Assembly: GCF_015477835.1 (NCBI RefSeq)
Contig: NZ_JADLQN010000001.1
Location: 2,294,001-2,358,000, forward strand
Direction: 5' to 3'
Length of the DNA: 64,000 nt
DNA from: Nocardia higoensis
Lineage (GTDB): Bacteria; Actinomycetota; Actinomycetes; Mycobacteriales; Mycobacteriaceae
Shown here in pieces: positions 35,747 through 44,471 of the stretch; within the stretch, counting starts at the first letter, position 1; each line of letters opens with the position of its first letter. The position numbers were made by a program, and so were the translations under genes. The notes beneath the pieces were generated by a model. That model made no database searches. It was not told where the DNA came from and saw only the letters and a program-made list of their open reading frames with translations.

Positions 35747-37699
35747 TCAGCCGCGCCTGCCCCGCAGGTAGTCCGACACCACGGCGGCCCCCAATCCGTC
35801 GAGGTCGGGAGCGATCACCCGGCCCCCGCCGCGCCGCGCGATCAGATCGACGAACGCGGCCAGGCGGGGATTCTCGCCGAGCACGAATACCGACACCGAG
35901 GCGCCCAGCCGGGCCAGCGAGTCGACCTGGGCCATGGTCACCGCCAGGGTGCGGGGCGCGGGCGGCCACTGGAAGTACGCCGCGCCGTCGGGTTCCAGGT
36001 GGGCGGTGGGCTCGCCGTCGGTGACGACCAGCACCACCGGCACCGCGTCCGGATGCCTGCGCAGGTGGCGGCCCGCCAGCAGCAGGGCGTGGTGCAGATT
36101 GGTGCCCTGCTCCCACACCGCGTCCAGCGCGGTCAGCTCGCCGATGTCGACGGTCGTGGCCTGGCGGCCGAAGGTGATGAGATCGAGTGCGTCGGAACGG
36201 AATCGGGTGGTGATCAGCTGGTGCAGCGCCAGCGCGGTGCGTTTCATCGGCACCCAGCGACCGTCCTGCACCATCGACCAGGACGTGTCCACACACAGCG
36301 CGACCGCCGCGCGGGAACGCTGCTCGGTTTCCATGATCTCCACATCCGTCACGTCCAGCCGCACGCTCCGGCTGCCCGCCGAGGCCGAACGCAGCACCGC
36401 GTTGCGCACCGTCCGCGACACGTCCCACGGCTCGGTGTCGCCGAACCGCCAGTGCCGCGACGACCCGGTCGGCTCGCCCGCCGCACCGGCCCTGGCCGTG
36501 TCACGTTCACCGCGCCTGGCCCGTAACTGTCCGACCACGTCCCGCAGCGCCATCTCGCCGAGGCGGCGCAATGCCTTGGGTGTCAACCGCAGCGACCCGT
36601 CCGGCGCCCGCTCGAACATCCCCTGACGACGCAGTTCGCGTTCCAGTTCGGCCAGCCGCGCGGCATCGACACGGGCGTCTTCGCCGAGGTGGCGGGCCAG
36701 CGCCTCCAGGTCGATGTCCTCGAGCTGAGCCCCAGGATATGCCTGAGAGAGTTGTTCCGCGAGGGCGTCCAGCTCGGCGAGATCCTGCAGAGCCCGCGCG
36801 CCCTCGCCCATGCCGAGCGGGTCGTCGCCACGGAACCCGCGCGCGGAGTCCCAGTCCGCGTCGGGGCGCAGCTGCCGCAGGTGGGCGTCGAGCGCGCCGA
36901 CCTGCTCGGCCAGCCGGGGATCGCCGAAGGCCTGGTCGATCAGCTGCTCGAGTTCCGCGCGCTGCTGCTGCGACATCGAGTTCATCATGCGTTGCGCGGC
37001 GGCGGCCCTGGCGGCGAGCGCGTCGATCAATTCCTCGATGTCGCGGGGATTCTCGGGGAAGTACTCACCGTGCTCGGTCATGAATTCGGCGAACTGCCGC
37101 TCGACGTCCTCGCCGCGCGCGTGGGCGGCGAGCAGGTCGTTGAGGTCGGTCATCATCCGGCGGACCCGTTCGAGATCCTCGGGGGTGGCGCTGCGCAGCG
37201 CCTGCTTCATGCTGTCGAACCGCGACTCGAGCAGTTCGCGGCCGAGCAGCTCGCGGATGGCCTGATAGTTCTCCCGGCCGGTCTCCGACCGCCAGGGATA
37301 TTCGGAGAGTTCGCCGACCGCCGCGGCGGTGCTCGACGGCAGGGCGTCCAGGCGCGCTTCGGCGAAGCGCGCCTCGTCGGACGGGTCGGGAAACAGCACG
37401 CGCCGTTCGGCTTCCAGCGCCTCGTCGAGCAGTTCGCGCACCCGGCGCAGCGTGCCGTCCAGCCGGTGATCGCGGGTGATCGCGGCGCGCTTGCGCCACA
37501 ACCGCCTGGTCAGGTCCTCGAGCCCGCGCATCTCGCGAGTGCCGCGGCGCAGCAGTTCCGCGAGCGCCGAGCGCGGCGAACTGCCCGCCATGACTTCCTG
37601 CCCGACCATGTCGAGCGCGGCGCGCAGGTCGACCGGCGGCGCGAGCGGGTCCGGTCCGTCGTGATACGGGCCGTAGGAGTAGCGGTCGGCGCTGGTCAT
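35747..37699 (-). CDS. VWA-domain protein, magnesium-chelatase-D-like partner
   Basis: A 650-aa protein. The N-terminal two thirds are highly charged and helical (for example AELEQLIDQAFGDPRLAEQV). The C-terminal part (about 455-650) is a von Willebrand A domain with a MIDAS motif, CVDTSWSMVQDGRW, and TDGEPT further on. It overlaps the ATPase gene by four bases (ATGA at 37696-37699). This is the usual AAA+/VWA pair resembling ChlI/ChlD or MoxR-VWA chaperones that insert metals or remodel complexes. The client is unknown. A DoxX gene is convergent 31 bp away. Confidence 0.88.
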   Translation of the reverse strand: MTSADRYSYGPYHDGPDPLAPPVDLRAALDMVGQEVMAGSSPRSALAELLRRGTREMRGLEDLTRRLWRKRAAITRDHRLDGTLRRVRELLDEALEAERRVLFPDPSDEARFAEARLDALPSSTAAAVGELSEYPWRSETGRENYQAIRELLGRELLESRFDSMKQALRSATPEDLERVRRMMTDLNDLLAAHARGEDVERQFAEFMTEHGEYFPENPRDIEELIDALAARAAAAQRMMNSMSQQQRAELEQLIDQAFGDPRLAEQVGALDAHLRQLRPDADWDSARGFRGDDPLGMGEGARALQDLAELDALAEQLSQAYPGAQLEDIDLEALARHLGEDARVDAARLAELERELRRQGMFERAPDGSLRLTPKALRRLGEMALRDVVGQLRARRGERDTARAGAAGEPTGSSRHWRFGDTEPWDVSRTVRNAVLRSASAGSRSVRLDVTDVEIMETEQRSRAAVALCVDTSWSMVQDGRWVPMKRTALALHQLITTRFRSDALDLITFGRQATTVDIGELTALDAVWEQGTNLHHALLLAGRHLRRHPDAVPVVLVVTDGEPTAHLEPDGAAYFQWPPAPRTLAVTMAQVDSLARLGASVSVFVLGENPRLAAFVDLIARRGGGRVIAPDLDGLGAAVVSDYLRGRRG

Positions 37700-39123
37700 G
37701 GCCGGCGGTATACGGTGGCGCCGTCGGCCGGATCACCGGTGGGCCCCTCGGCGGAACCGGTGTCCTTCGCGATCTCGCGAGCGAGAAACAAGGACTCCAA
37801 GGCGAATTCAACGGCCGAGGCGATGCGCGCGGGCTGATCGGAGGCGACCACGTCGAGCCGTTCGGCGACCTCGTGCAGCACCGGCAGCTCGGGCAGGGCG
37901 GACAATACTTCCGCGCCGGGCACCCGGTCGCCGGTGGTCACCTGATGGCCTGCGGCGACGGCTTCCACCAGCGGCCGCAGATTCAGACCGCCGAGCCGGT
38001 CGCGGGCGGTCTCGGCGAACGCGCGGCGCAGCAGATGCGCGAGGTGTTCCTGTTCGCGGCCTTCCTCACCGGATTCGAATTCCAGCTTGCCGCGCAACAC
38101 CGCCGCCACCGAATCCAGATCGACCGGCCGTGCCACGGCCGGATGCTCTCCGGTCAGCGCGGACCGGCGCAGCGCGGCGGCGGCGACCGTCTCCGCGGCC
38201 GCCACCGCGAACCGCGCCGACACACCCGAGCGCTGGTCGATCGCCGGGGAGTCCCGCAGGTGCCGGACGAATCTGGCGAGCACCTCGATCAGCGGTTCCC
38301 CGACCTCGGCGACCAGATCGGCCTCCTGCCGGACCAGCGCGATCTCGGCGGCCACGTCCAGCGGGTAGTGGGTGCGGATCTCGGCGCCGAACCGGTCCTT
38401 CAGCGGGGTGATGATGCGGCCGCGGTTGGTGTAGTCCTCGGGGTTGGCGGTGGCCACCAGCAGCACATCCAAGGGCAGGCGCAGGGTGTAGCCGCGGATC
38501 TGGATGTCACGCTCCTCCATCACATTGAGCAGCGCGACCTGGATGCGTTCGGCCAGGTCGGGCAGCTCGTTGATCGCGACGATGCCGCGGTGCGCGCGCG
38601 GCACCAGGCCGAAGTGGATGGTCTCCGGGTCGCCGAGGCTGCGTCCTTCGGCGACCTTGACCGGGTCGACGTCACCGATCAGGTCCCCCACCGAGGTGTC
38701 CGGGGTGGCGAGCTTCTCCGCGTATCGCTCGGATCGGTGCCGCCACGCGACCGGCAGGTCGTCGCCGAGTTCGGCGGCCAGTCTGCGCCCGGCCGGGCTG
38801 ATCGGGTCGAGCGGATGCTCGCCGAGTTCGGCCCCGGCGATCACCGGCGTCCATTCGTCGAGCAGGCCGGCGAGAGTACGCAGCAGCCGCGTCTTGCCCT
38901 GGCCGCGCTCCCCCAGCAACACCACATCGTGGCCCGCCAGCAGCGCCCGTTCCAGTTGCGGCAGCACGGTGCGATCGAAGCCGACGATGCCCGGCCACGG
39001 GTCCTGCCCGGCCCGCAGCTTCGCGAGCAGGTTGTCCCGGATCTCGGACTTCACCCCGCGCGGCCGGTAGCCGGCCGCGCGCAGGTCACCGGCGGTGGTG
39101 GGCAGATCTGTGGGAGCCGTCAC
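37696..39123 (-). CDS. AAA+ ATPase, magnesium chelatase ChlI-like
   Basis: A 475-aa ATPase. It has Walker A GERGQGKTRLL near residue 70, the Walker B region GIVAINELPDLAERIQVALLNVMEE near 165, sensor 1 VLLVATANPEDYTNRG, and the arginine-finger segment LKDRFGAEIRTHYPLD. Together with the downstream VWA gene it forms a coupled pair. The start GTG 39123 is the first plausible codon after which similarity begins; it has no clear ribosome binding site. No porphyrin or cobalamin synthesis gene is adjacent, so the function is open. Confidence 0.85.
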   Translation of the reverse strand: MTAPTDLPTTAGDLRAAGYRPRGVKSEIRDNLLAKLRAGQDPWPGIVGFDRTVLPQLERALLAGHDVVLLGERGQGKTRLLRTLAGLLDEWTPVIAGAELGEHPLDPISPAGRRLAAELGDDLPVAWRHRSERYAEKLATPDTSVGDLIGDVDPVKVAEGRSLGDPETIHFGLVPRAHRGIVAINELPDLAERIQVALLNVMEERDIQIRGYTLRLPLDVLLVATANPEDYTNRGRIITPLKDRFGAEIRTHYPLDVAAEIALVRQEADLVAEVGEPLIEVLARFVRHLRDSPAIDQRSGVSARFAVAAAETVAAAALRRSALTGEHPAVARPVDLDSVAAVLRGKLEFESGEEGREQEHLAHLLRRAFAETARDRLGGLNLRPLVEAVAAGHQVTTGDRVPGAEVLSALPELPVLHEVAERLDVVASDQPARIASAVEFALESLFLAREIAKDTGSAEGPTGDPADGATVYRRP

Positions 39124-39221
39124 CCCATCGAAACTACGTCGATTCGCCGTTCCGGTCGATGTTTCCGGCCTCCGTCCTCCGGCAGGCTGCGTCGTGAGGA
39201 GCACGCCACGTTCCCGCTCGG

Positions 39222-40166
39222 TCACGCCGCCACATATCCGATCCGTCCCTCTCGGCGCACGCGCGCGAGCAGCCGTGCGAGGACCTCGGCCACCTCTGTC
39301 GGCTGTTCCAGGATCACCGAATGCCCCGCGCCCTCGAGGATCACCAGCGCCGAGTTCTCGACCTCGGCGGCCATCGCCAGGGCGTGCGAGGGCGGAGTCA
39401 TCAGGTCCGCCGACCCGCACAGCACCACCGTCGGTATGCGCGAGAGCAACGGCAGCGCTTCGGTGCGGTCGTAGGTGAGGAAGGCGCTGAGGAAGCTGGC
39501 CATGGTCACGATGGAGGTCTCGTTGTGCATGGCGTTCGCGAGCGCGAGCACCTGCGGGCCGACGCGGCGGTTGCCGAACTCCGCCGACCGGATCACCGGG
39601 GCGAACAGCTTGCAGGCCAGCAGTTTCGCGCGATGCATCGCGCCGGGCGCGCGGCGCACCGCTCGCTGGAACCACGGGATGGCCGGATTGCGCAGCAGCC
39701 GCCCGAAGCCGGCGTCCGCGATCCCGCTCGCCGCTGTCGCCAGCAGCGCGACCCCGACGATCCTGGTGCCGATCTCCTCCGGGTTCTGCGCGGCGTAGGT
39801 GAGCACCGTCATTCCGCCCATCGAATGCCCGGCCAGCACGACCGGCCCGGCCGGGGCCACCGCGTCGAGCACCGCGCGCAGGTCACGGCCGAGCTGGTCG
39901 AGGTGGTAGCTCTGATACGGCGCGGCCGCCGAGGCGCCGTGGCCGCGATGGTCGTAGCAGACCACCCGGGCCCCCGCGTATTCGCGCAGCAGCGCGTCGC
40001 GGACATCGGCCCAGGATTCGGTGCGCAGGCAATGACCGTGCGCGAGGACGACGGTGAGCTCGGCATCGCGCGGACCGTATTCCCGCACCGCGAGCGCCAC
40101 ACCGTCGTCGGCGACGACCGTGACGCGACGCCCCGGCGTGGCGGCGATCGTGCGGGTGGTGGACAT
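39222..40166 (-). CDS. Alpha/beta hydrolase
   Basis: A 314-aa alpha/beta hydrolase. The nucleophile elbow is GHSMGGMT (Ser near 117), the oxyanion region is VLAHGHCLRTESW, the acid is in LCGSADLMTPP and the histidine in EGAGHSVILEQP. This is similar to many lipase/esterase or peroxidase-like hydrolases of mycolic-acid bacteria; the substrate is not readable. ATG 40166 has GGAG six bases upstream, so a longer reading from 40229 is not favoured. Confidence 0.9.
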   Translation of the reverse strand: MSTTRTIAATPGRRVTVVADDGVALAVREYGPRDAELTVVLAHGHCLRTESWADVRDALLREYAGARVVCYDHRGHGASAAAPYQSYHLDQLGRDLRAVLDAVAPAGPVVLAGHSMGGMTVLTYAAQNPEEIGTRIVGVALLATAASGIADAGFGRLLRNPAIPWFQRAVRRAPGAMHRAKLLACKLFAPVIRSAEFGNRRVGPQVLALANAMHNETSIVTMASFLSAFLTYDRTEALPLLSRIPTVVLCGSADLMTPPSHALAMAAEVENSALVILEGAGHSVILEQPTEVAEVLARLLARVRREGRIGYVAA

Positions 40167-40304
40167 CGCGGGCTCCGGTTCTCTCGGACTACTGGAGTTC
40201 CCACTCTCCGGCAGACCGCCGCCGCGCATCAGGGGCCTCGGGTGCTGGGATCGTTCCCCGAGGTGGAACGAATCACCACCCAGGTGGGGCCCGGCGGCGC
40301 CGAG

Positions 40305-40856
40305 TCACCACATGGGAACCGGGGTGCCACCCAGCGGGTACCAACCGGGCAGCTCGCCCCCGGAATTCACCACGCGATCGATGCGCTTGTGGATGCCGGG
40401 CGTGAGGTCGCCGTTGGAGATCATCTCGGTGAACAGCGCCGTCACGTTGCCGTAGTCGAAGAAGTCGCGCTGCCAGCCCCACTGGTAGTCGCCCGCGTAT
40501 TTGAACCAGCTGCCCTGGATGCCGTCGAGGGCGTAGTTCGTTCCGTCGGGGCGCTTGACGTCGCAGATCTGCTTCCACAGACCGATCATGTCGCCGGTGG
40601 CCTCGTCGACGACCCAGGACTGATAGGGGTAGGTCCAGCCGTCGAGGCCGTCCATCTCCAGGCCGATGGCGTAGTCGCGGATCTCGTCGCGGCCGACCGC
40701 CATGAAGTCGTGAGCCTGCCCGTAGTTCCAGCCGTAGGTGGCGTCCTCGGTGTAGAACTCCGCCAGCGGCCGCCAGTCTCCTGCTTGTTCACACTCGTCG
40801 TTCGCCTGCAGCCAGCGGCGGATCATCTCGTCGAGTTCGGCGCGGGGAAAGGACAT
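40305..40856 (-). CDS. NTF2/SnoaL-like protein
   Basis: A 183-aa NTF2-fold protein. It opens MSFPRAELDEMIRRWLQAND and has WRPLAEFYTEDATYGWNYG, FMAVGRDEIRDYAIGLEM and YQWGWQRDFFDYG, a set of aromatic-rich stretches seen in mycobacterial relatives. Ketosteroid isomerase-like or dehydratase activity is possible, but no catalytic Tyr/Asp pair could be assigned. ATG 40856 or ATG 40862 may be used; GGAG lies nine and three bases before them, respectively. It is divergent from another NTF2-like gene. Confidence 0.85.
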   Translation of the reverse strand: MSFPRAELDEMIRRWLQANDECEQAGDWRPLAEFYTEDATYGWNYGQAHDFMAVGRDEIRDYAIGLEMDGLDGWTYPYQSWVVDEATGDMIGLWKQICDVKRPDGTNYALDGIQGSWFKYAGDYQWGWQRDFFDYGNVTALFTEMISNGDLTPGIHKRIDRVVNSGGELPGWYPLGGTPVPMW

Positions 40857-40923
40857 GAACATCTGCTCCGATCTGTGCAGCGGACTCCGGGCGCTCGAAG
40901 GCGTTCCAGACAGCAGCGATCAC

Positions 40924-40960
40924 GGTACACGCGGCCGGTACAGTTGTATAGACACGTGTC
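40924..40960. promoter_or_regulatory. Divergent promoter region with palindrome
   Basis: The 228-bp gap between two divergent NTF2-like genes contains a direct repeat GGTACA (40924-40929 and 40938-40943), a TATAGA -10-like hexamer (40947-40952) and the perfect palindrome GACACGTGTC (40951-40960). The overlap of palindrome and hexamer suggests repressor control of a promoter here. Confidence 0.45.
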
Positions 40961-41084
40961 CAGGGGTGTGGGCGGCGGCCGATCCGGGGAGGATTGCCAC
41001 CGGAGTCCTCGATGTGGCCTCCCGGCTACGCGAACAGCGCTACGGTGGCGGGTCGATCGATCATTCGACAATGCGAGGTGGAAT

Positions 41085-41501
41085 ATGCACGCTTTCCGGG
41101 CAGCCGTGGAAGCTCGTGACGAGGCGGCGATGGAGGCGCTGCTCGCCGACGATGTGGTCTTCACCAGCCCGGTGGCGTTCAAGCCCTACCCGGGCAAACC
41201 GCTCACCGCGGCCATCCTGCGCGCGGTCGTCCGGGTCTTCGAGGACTTCCGGTACGTGCGCGAGATCGCCGATCCGGGCGGGCGCGACCACGCCCTGGTG
41301 TTCGAGGCCACCGTCGACGGCAAGAAACTCACCGGATGCGATTTCCTGCACGTCGACGAGGAGGGCAAGATCGACGACTTCATGGTCATGGTGCGCCCGC
41401 TATCCGCGGCGCAGGCCCTGGCCGAACGCATGGGTGCGCAGTTCGAGCGGATCAAGGCCGAGGCCCAGGCCCACTACGAGCGAGAAGCCGCCGGTCGGTG
41501 A
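41085..41501 (+). CDS. NTF2/SnoaL-like protein
   Basis: A 138-aa NTF2-fold protein, MHAFRAAVEARDEAAMEALLADDVVFTSPV at the start, with VFEDFRYVREIAD and FLHVDEEGKIDDFMVMVRP. This is the small, single-domain SnoaL-like type with unknown substrate. ATG 41085 is the first start in frame with homology; GAGGTGG is close upstream. A strong hairpin follows its stop. Confidence 0.82.
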   Translation: MHAFRAAVEARDEAAMEALLADDVVFTSPVAFKPYPGKPLTAAILRAVVRVFEDFRYVREIADPGGRDHALVFEATVDGKKLTGCDFLHVDEEGKIDDFMVMVRPLSAAQALAERMGAQFERIKAEAQAHYEREAAGR

Positions 41502-41507
41502 GGCGTC

Positions 41508-41550
41508 CCGCGCGGAGCCGGATTCCGGCATCGTGAACCGCTCCGCGCGG
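41508..41550 (+). terminator. Hairpin terminator
   Basis: Outer arms CCGCGCGGAG (41508-41517) and CTCCGCGCGG (41541-41550) pair perfectly, and an inner stem GCCGGA-T-TCCGGC (41517-41529) lies within. It starts seven bases after the NTF2-like gene stop. Confidence 0.6.
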
Positions 41551-41566
41551 TTGCGGTACCGTGGGC

Positions 41567-41590
41567 CGACGCAGAGTAGGTGCTGCGTCG
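41567..41590. promoter_or_regulatory. Candidate operator upstream of B12-type regulator 1
   Basis: An inverted repeat with eight-base arms CGACGCAG and CTGCGTCG and an eight-base spacer ends 33 bp before the GTG of the regulator. Size and position fit an autoregulatory site for a dimeric regulator. Confidence 0.5.
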
Positions 41591-41623
41591 CGTGAACGGT
41601 TTCACCCGGCTGAGGAGGGGGTT

Positions 41624-42502
41624 GTGTCACCGGACGGTGATGTTCGGGAATCCGCTCCGGATCCTGGTGCGGCCGGATTCACGGTGCGGGTGGCAGCTGA
41701 ACGCCTCGGGATACCGACAGCGACACTGCGCAGCTGGACCCGCCGCTACGGCATCGGCCCCAGCCAGCAGCGACCGGGGAAGCACCGCCTCTACACCGAG
41801 TCCGATATCGCGACCCTGGAGCGGATGCTCGCCTTGATCCGGACGGGCGCGAGTCCGGCGGGCGCGGCGGCCGCGGTGACCGAACGACCCGCCCCGCCGA
41901 CACGGGGGGATCGGGAGCCGCTGCTCACCGCGGCATTCGCCCTCGACGCCCGCGCGGTGTCGGCTCTGCTCACCGCGCACCTGGAGACCTACGGCGTCTT
42001 CGACACCTGGGAGCTGTTGTGCCGACCGGCGTTCGCGGAGATCGTCGCGCGCCAGCTGGGCGGCGAAGGGTGCATCGATGTCGAGCATCTGCTGTCCTGG
42101 TCGATCACGGCAGCCCTGCACGCCTGCGTACCGCCCACCGCCTCGGGAGAGCCTCCGGCCGCGGTCCTGGCCTGCACGAGCGGCGAGACCCACGCCCTCG
42201 CCTTGGAAGCCCTGCGGGCCGCGCTCGTCGAGCGGGGTGTCAACGCGTGGATGCTCGGTGCCGACGTCCCCACCGCCGCCGTCGCCGACGCTGTCGCGCG
42301 TATCGACGGCAACCCCGACGTGGTGCTGTGGTCTCACCAGGAGTCCACCGCCCTGACCTCGGCCGTCCGGGTCTGCGCCGACGCGGGCGCCCGGGTGTTC
42401 GTCGGCGGTCCCGGCTGGGATCTGGCGATCCTGCCCGAGGAGGCGATCGCGGTGCACACGCTCGCCGACGCGGTCGCCCGGATCGCCGGATCCGACGACT
42501 GA
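41624..42502 (+). CDS. MerR-type regulator with B12-binding-like C-terminal domain (copy 1)
   Basis: A 292-aa regulator. Residues about 19-85 are a MerR winged helix (FTVRVAAERLGIPTATLRSWTRRYGIGPSQ). Residues about 105-185 resemble the four-helix cap with DVEHLLSWSI, and about 190-290 form a Rossmann-like cobalamin domain with SGETHALALEAL, LGADVP and FVGGPGWD. In LitR/CarH photoreceptors the loop is ExHxxG; here the Glu and His are kept but Gly is Ala. Adenosylcobalamin light sensing is possible but not certain. The start is GTG 41624, after GAGGAGGGGG. A paralogue lies 1 kb downstream. Confidence 0.85.
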   Translation: MSPDGDVRESAPDPGAAGFTVRVAAERLGIPTATLRSWTRRYGIGPSQQRPGKHRLYTESDIATLERMLALIRTGASPAGAAAAVTERPAPPTRGDREPLLTAAFALDARAVSALLTAHLETYGVFDTWELLCRPAFAEIVARQLGGEGCIDVEHLLSWSITAALHACVPPTASGEPPAAVLACTSGETHALALEALRAALVERGVNAWMLGADVPTAAVADAVARIDGNPDVVLWSHQESTALTSAVRVCADAGARVFVGGPGWDLAILPEEAIAVHTLADAVARIAGSDD

Positions 42503-42531
42503 CACCCACGACCCGGCCGGAGTGAGCCGAC

Positions 42532-42564
42532 AACGGGCGGAGCCGGCAACCGGCCCCGCCCGTT
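42532..42564. terminator. Bidirectional hairpin terminator
   Basis: Arms AACGGGCGG-A-GCCGG and CCGGC-C-CCGCCCGTT pair with one mismatch around a CAA loop. It lies between the convergent regulator 1 and fasciclin genes. Confidence 0.75.
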
Positions 42565-42583
42565 ATTGCCTGAGCCGCGCCTG

Positions 42584-43255
42584 TCAGCCCTCCGCGGGCG
42601 GCGTCAGGACCTGATCGATGAGATACACCGTGGCGTTCGCGGTCTGGATGCCGCCGCAGACCACGGACACATCGTTGACCTCGATCTCGTCGCCGTCACG
42701 GGTCACGGTGACGTCGGACCCCTCCACGGTGGTGTGCGTGCCCGCGATGTCATCCGGCCCGACGCGGCCCGGCACGGCATGGTAGGTCAGGATCGCGGTC
42801 AGCGCCGCCGAGTCGGTCTTCAGGCTCTCGAGGGTGGCCGGGTCGAGCGCTTCGAACGCGCTGTCCACCGGCGCGAAGATCGTGAACTCGCCGCCGTCGA
42901 GGGTGGCGGCCAGATTGACCTGCGGATTGAGCTGACCGGAAACCGCCGCGGTGAGCGTGTTCAGCAACGGGCTGTCGGCCGCGGCCGCCGTCACCGGCTG
43001 CGTGGCCATCGACTCGAGCGAGCCGGGACCGCTCGGGACCTGCTCGGCGTAGGCGGCGCATCCCGGGCCGACCGGCGCGGCGGCCGCGGCCTGTCCCTCC
43101 GCCGTCGTCGTCATCATCATCGTGGTCGTCATCGCACCGGTCGTGGTGGTCGTGGCATCCGTCGTGGTGTCGTCGTCATCACCACAGGCGGCACTGGCGA
43201 TCGCGACCGCCGAGAGCGCCGCGATCAGTGCAACGCGGGATTTGCGAGTCCTCAT
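42584..43255 (-). CDS. Secreted fasciclin-domain protein (MPT70-like)
   Basis: A 223-aa exported protein. The first 24 residues (MRTRKSRVALIAALSAVAIA) form a signal; the SAAC following is only a weak lipobox, so lipidation is uncertain. A Thr/Met-rich low-complexity linker (about 25-50) leads to one fasciclin domain (about 75-220) with NLAATLDGGEFTIFAPVDSAFEAL and the closing VYLIDQVLTPP. Relatives include MPB70/MPB83, adhesive cell-surface proteins. GAGAAAGG is six bases before the ATG. It lies between, and is oriented opposite to, two paralogous B12-type regulators. Confidence 0.92.
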   Translation of the reverse strand: MRTRKSRVALIAALSAVAIASAACGDDDDTTTDATTTTTGAMTTTMMMTTTAEGQAAAAAPVGPGCAAYAEQVPSGPGSLESMATQPVTAAAADSPLLNTLTAAVSGQLNPQVNLAATLDGGEFTIFAPVDSAFEALDPATLESLKTDSAALTAILTYHAVPGRVGPDDIAGTHTTVEGSDVTVTRDGDEIEVNDVSVVCGGIQTANATVYLIDQVLTPPAEG

Positions 43256-43323
43256 GTCATGCCTTTCTCGAAGGGGCGGGGCGTCGCGTGCGGTCTGTCA
43301 CGCCCCGTGAACAATGTGCCCAC

Positions 43324-43340
43324 TGCATCGATAGTGCATC
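43324..43340. promoter_or_regulatory. Direct repeat TGCATC, one helical turn apart
   Basis: TGCATC occurs at 43324-43329 and 43335-43340, an 11-bp offset, in the divergent region between fasciclin and regulator 2. A -10-like TATTGT follows at about 43351. This could be the regulator's binding site. Confidence 0.45.
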
Positions 43341-43435
43341 ATTTTGCGAGTATTGTGAAGCCCGCGGGAGGAAGGCCCACCGACCCGAATACCCACACCC
43401 GACCGATCGACACCATCGACATGGAGGAGACCGTC

Positions 43436-43528
43436 ATGCCGTACTTCGCCACCGCGGGCTCGCTCGGATGGCTCGCACGGGCGAACACGGAGCCGCCGGG
43501 CGTCCGCCGCGCCGGGTCGGCCGGGTGA
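43436..43528 (+). CDS. 30-aa reading frame upstream of B12-type regulator 2
   Basis: ATG 43436 is preceded by GGAGGAG with a six-base spacer, a better ribosome binding site than that of the regulator gene it precedes. The peptide starts MPYFATAGSLGWLARANTEP and the rest is Arg/Gly rich. An in-frame ATG at 43421 would add five residues. It ends 31 bases before the regulator ATG. It may be a real micro-protein or a leader that feeds ribosomes to the regulator; no homologue is recognised. Confidence 0.45.
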   Translation: MPYFATAGSLGWLARANTEPPGVRRAGSAG

Positions 43529-43559
43529 GCCCGTGGTCGCGTACGACGCAGGGGCGGAC

Positions 43560-44444
43560 ATGACCGGCCCCGGCCCGACAGCAGGCAACGCCGAGGCCGA
43601 GTTGACCGTCAGCGCGGCGGCTCACGCCCTCGGCATTCCGGTCGCCACGCTGCGCAGCTGGAACCAGCGCTACGACCTGGGCCCGTCGAATCACCGGCCG
43701 GGCAGCCACCGCACCTACGCACCGCGGGACATCGCGGTGCTCGCCCGCATGGTCGAGCTGGTCAGAACCGGCGTCAGCACGGCCAGCGCGGCGGCGGCGG
43801 CCCGAGCCGCAGCCGATCCGGCGCCCGAACTCGGCGACGTGCGGGCGGTGCTGACCGCCGCGGAGGGGCTGCGCGCCACCGAACTGCTCGCCCTCCTCAC
43901 CGCCCATTTCGCACACTTCGGCGTGGCCACCACCTGGAACCGGCTGTGCCGTCCGGCCTTCGCGGATCTGGTGACCCGCCAGCTCCGCGACGAGGGATTG
44001 GTCGACGTGGAGCACGTGCTGTCCTGGGCGATCACCACCGCCCTGCACCGCACCGCGCCACCGGTGCGCGACCGGCACGACATCACCCCCGTACTGCTGG
44101 CCTGCACCGCGGGCGAGAACCACGTCCTGCCGCTGGAGATCCTGCGGGCGGCACTCGCCGAGAGCTCGATCCCGTCGTTGCTGCTCGGCGCCTCGGTCCC
44201 CGGCGCCGCGCTGGCCGACGCGGTGGCCAAACAGACCCGCAGCCCGATCCTGCTGCTGTGGTCGCAGCGCAAGCGCACGGCACACGACGTTTCCGACCTC
44301 ACCCCACCGCCCGCGCAGTTGCTGCTGGCCGGACCGGGATGGGCCGGCACGGACGCCGACGCGGGCGCTCTGCGTGTGCACACACTCGAAGACGCCGTCC
44401 ACCACATCGAACGCACGGCGCGCGCCCCCCACGAACGCGGCTGA
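43560..44444 (+). CDS. MerR-type regulator with B12-binding-like C-terminal domain (copy 2)
   Basis: A 294-aa paralogue of the regulator at 41624. The MerR helix (LTVSAAAHALGIPVATLRSWNQRYDLGPSNHRPGSHR) is strongly conserved between them, as are LVDVEHVLSWAITTALH and the loop AGENHVLPLEILRAAL; here the ExHxxG Gly is replaced by Pro. ATG 43560 has AGGGG five bases upstream; GTG 43533 is an alternative that would restart just after the 30-aa frame. It is followed after 27 bp by a coupled leader and a polyprenyl synthase, its probable target or co-operon partner. Confidence 0.85.
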   Translation: MTGPGPTAGNAEAELTVSAAAHALGIPVATLRSWNQRYDLGPSNHRPGSHRTYAPRDIAVLARMVELVRTGVSTASAAAAARAAADPAPELGDVRAVLTAAEGLRATELLALLTAHFAHFGVATTWNRLCRPAFADLVTRQLRDEGLVDVEHVLSWAITTALHRTAPPVRDRHDITPVLLACTAGENHVLPLEILRAALAESSIPSLLLGASVPGAALADAVAKQTRSPILLLWSQRKRTAHDVSDLTPPPAQLLLAGPGWAGTDADAGALRVHTLEDAVHHIERTARAPHERG

Positions 44445-44471
44445 CGAGACCGCCGAACAGGAGAGAGACCG

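Noticed and set aside
40951..40960. GACACGTGTC as a KstR site
   Set aside because: The spacing and central bases do not match the known KstR consensus (TnnAAC-nn-GTTnnA), so it is listed only as a generic palindrome.
39321..41501. A long plus-strand frame across the hydrolase and first NTF2-like gene
   Set aside because: Only the last 138 codons (from ATG 41085) resemble a protein family; the rest is antisense shadow.
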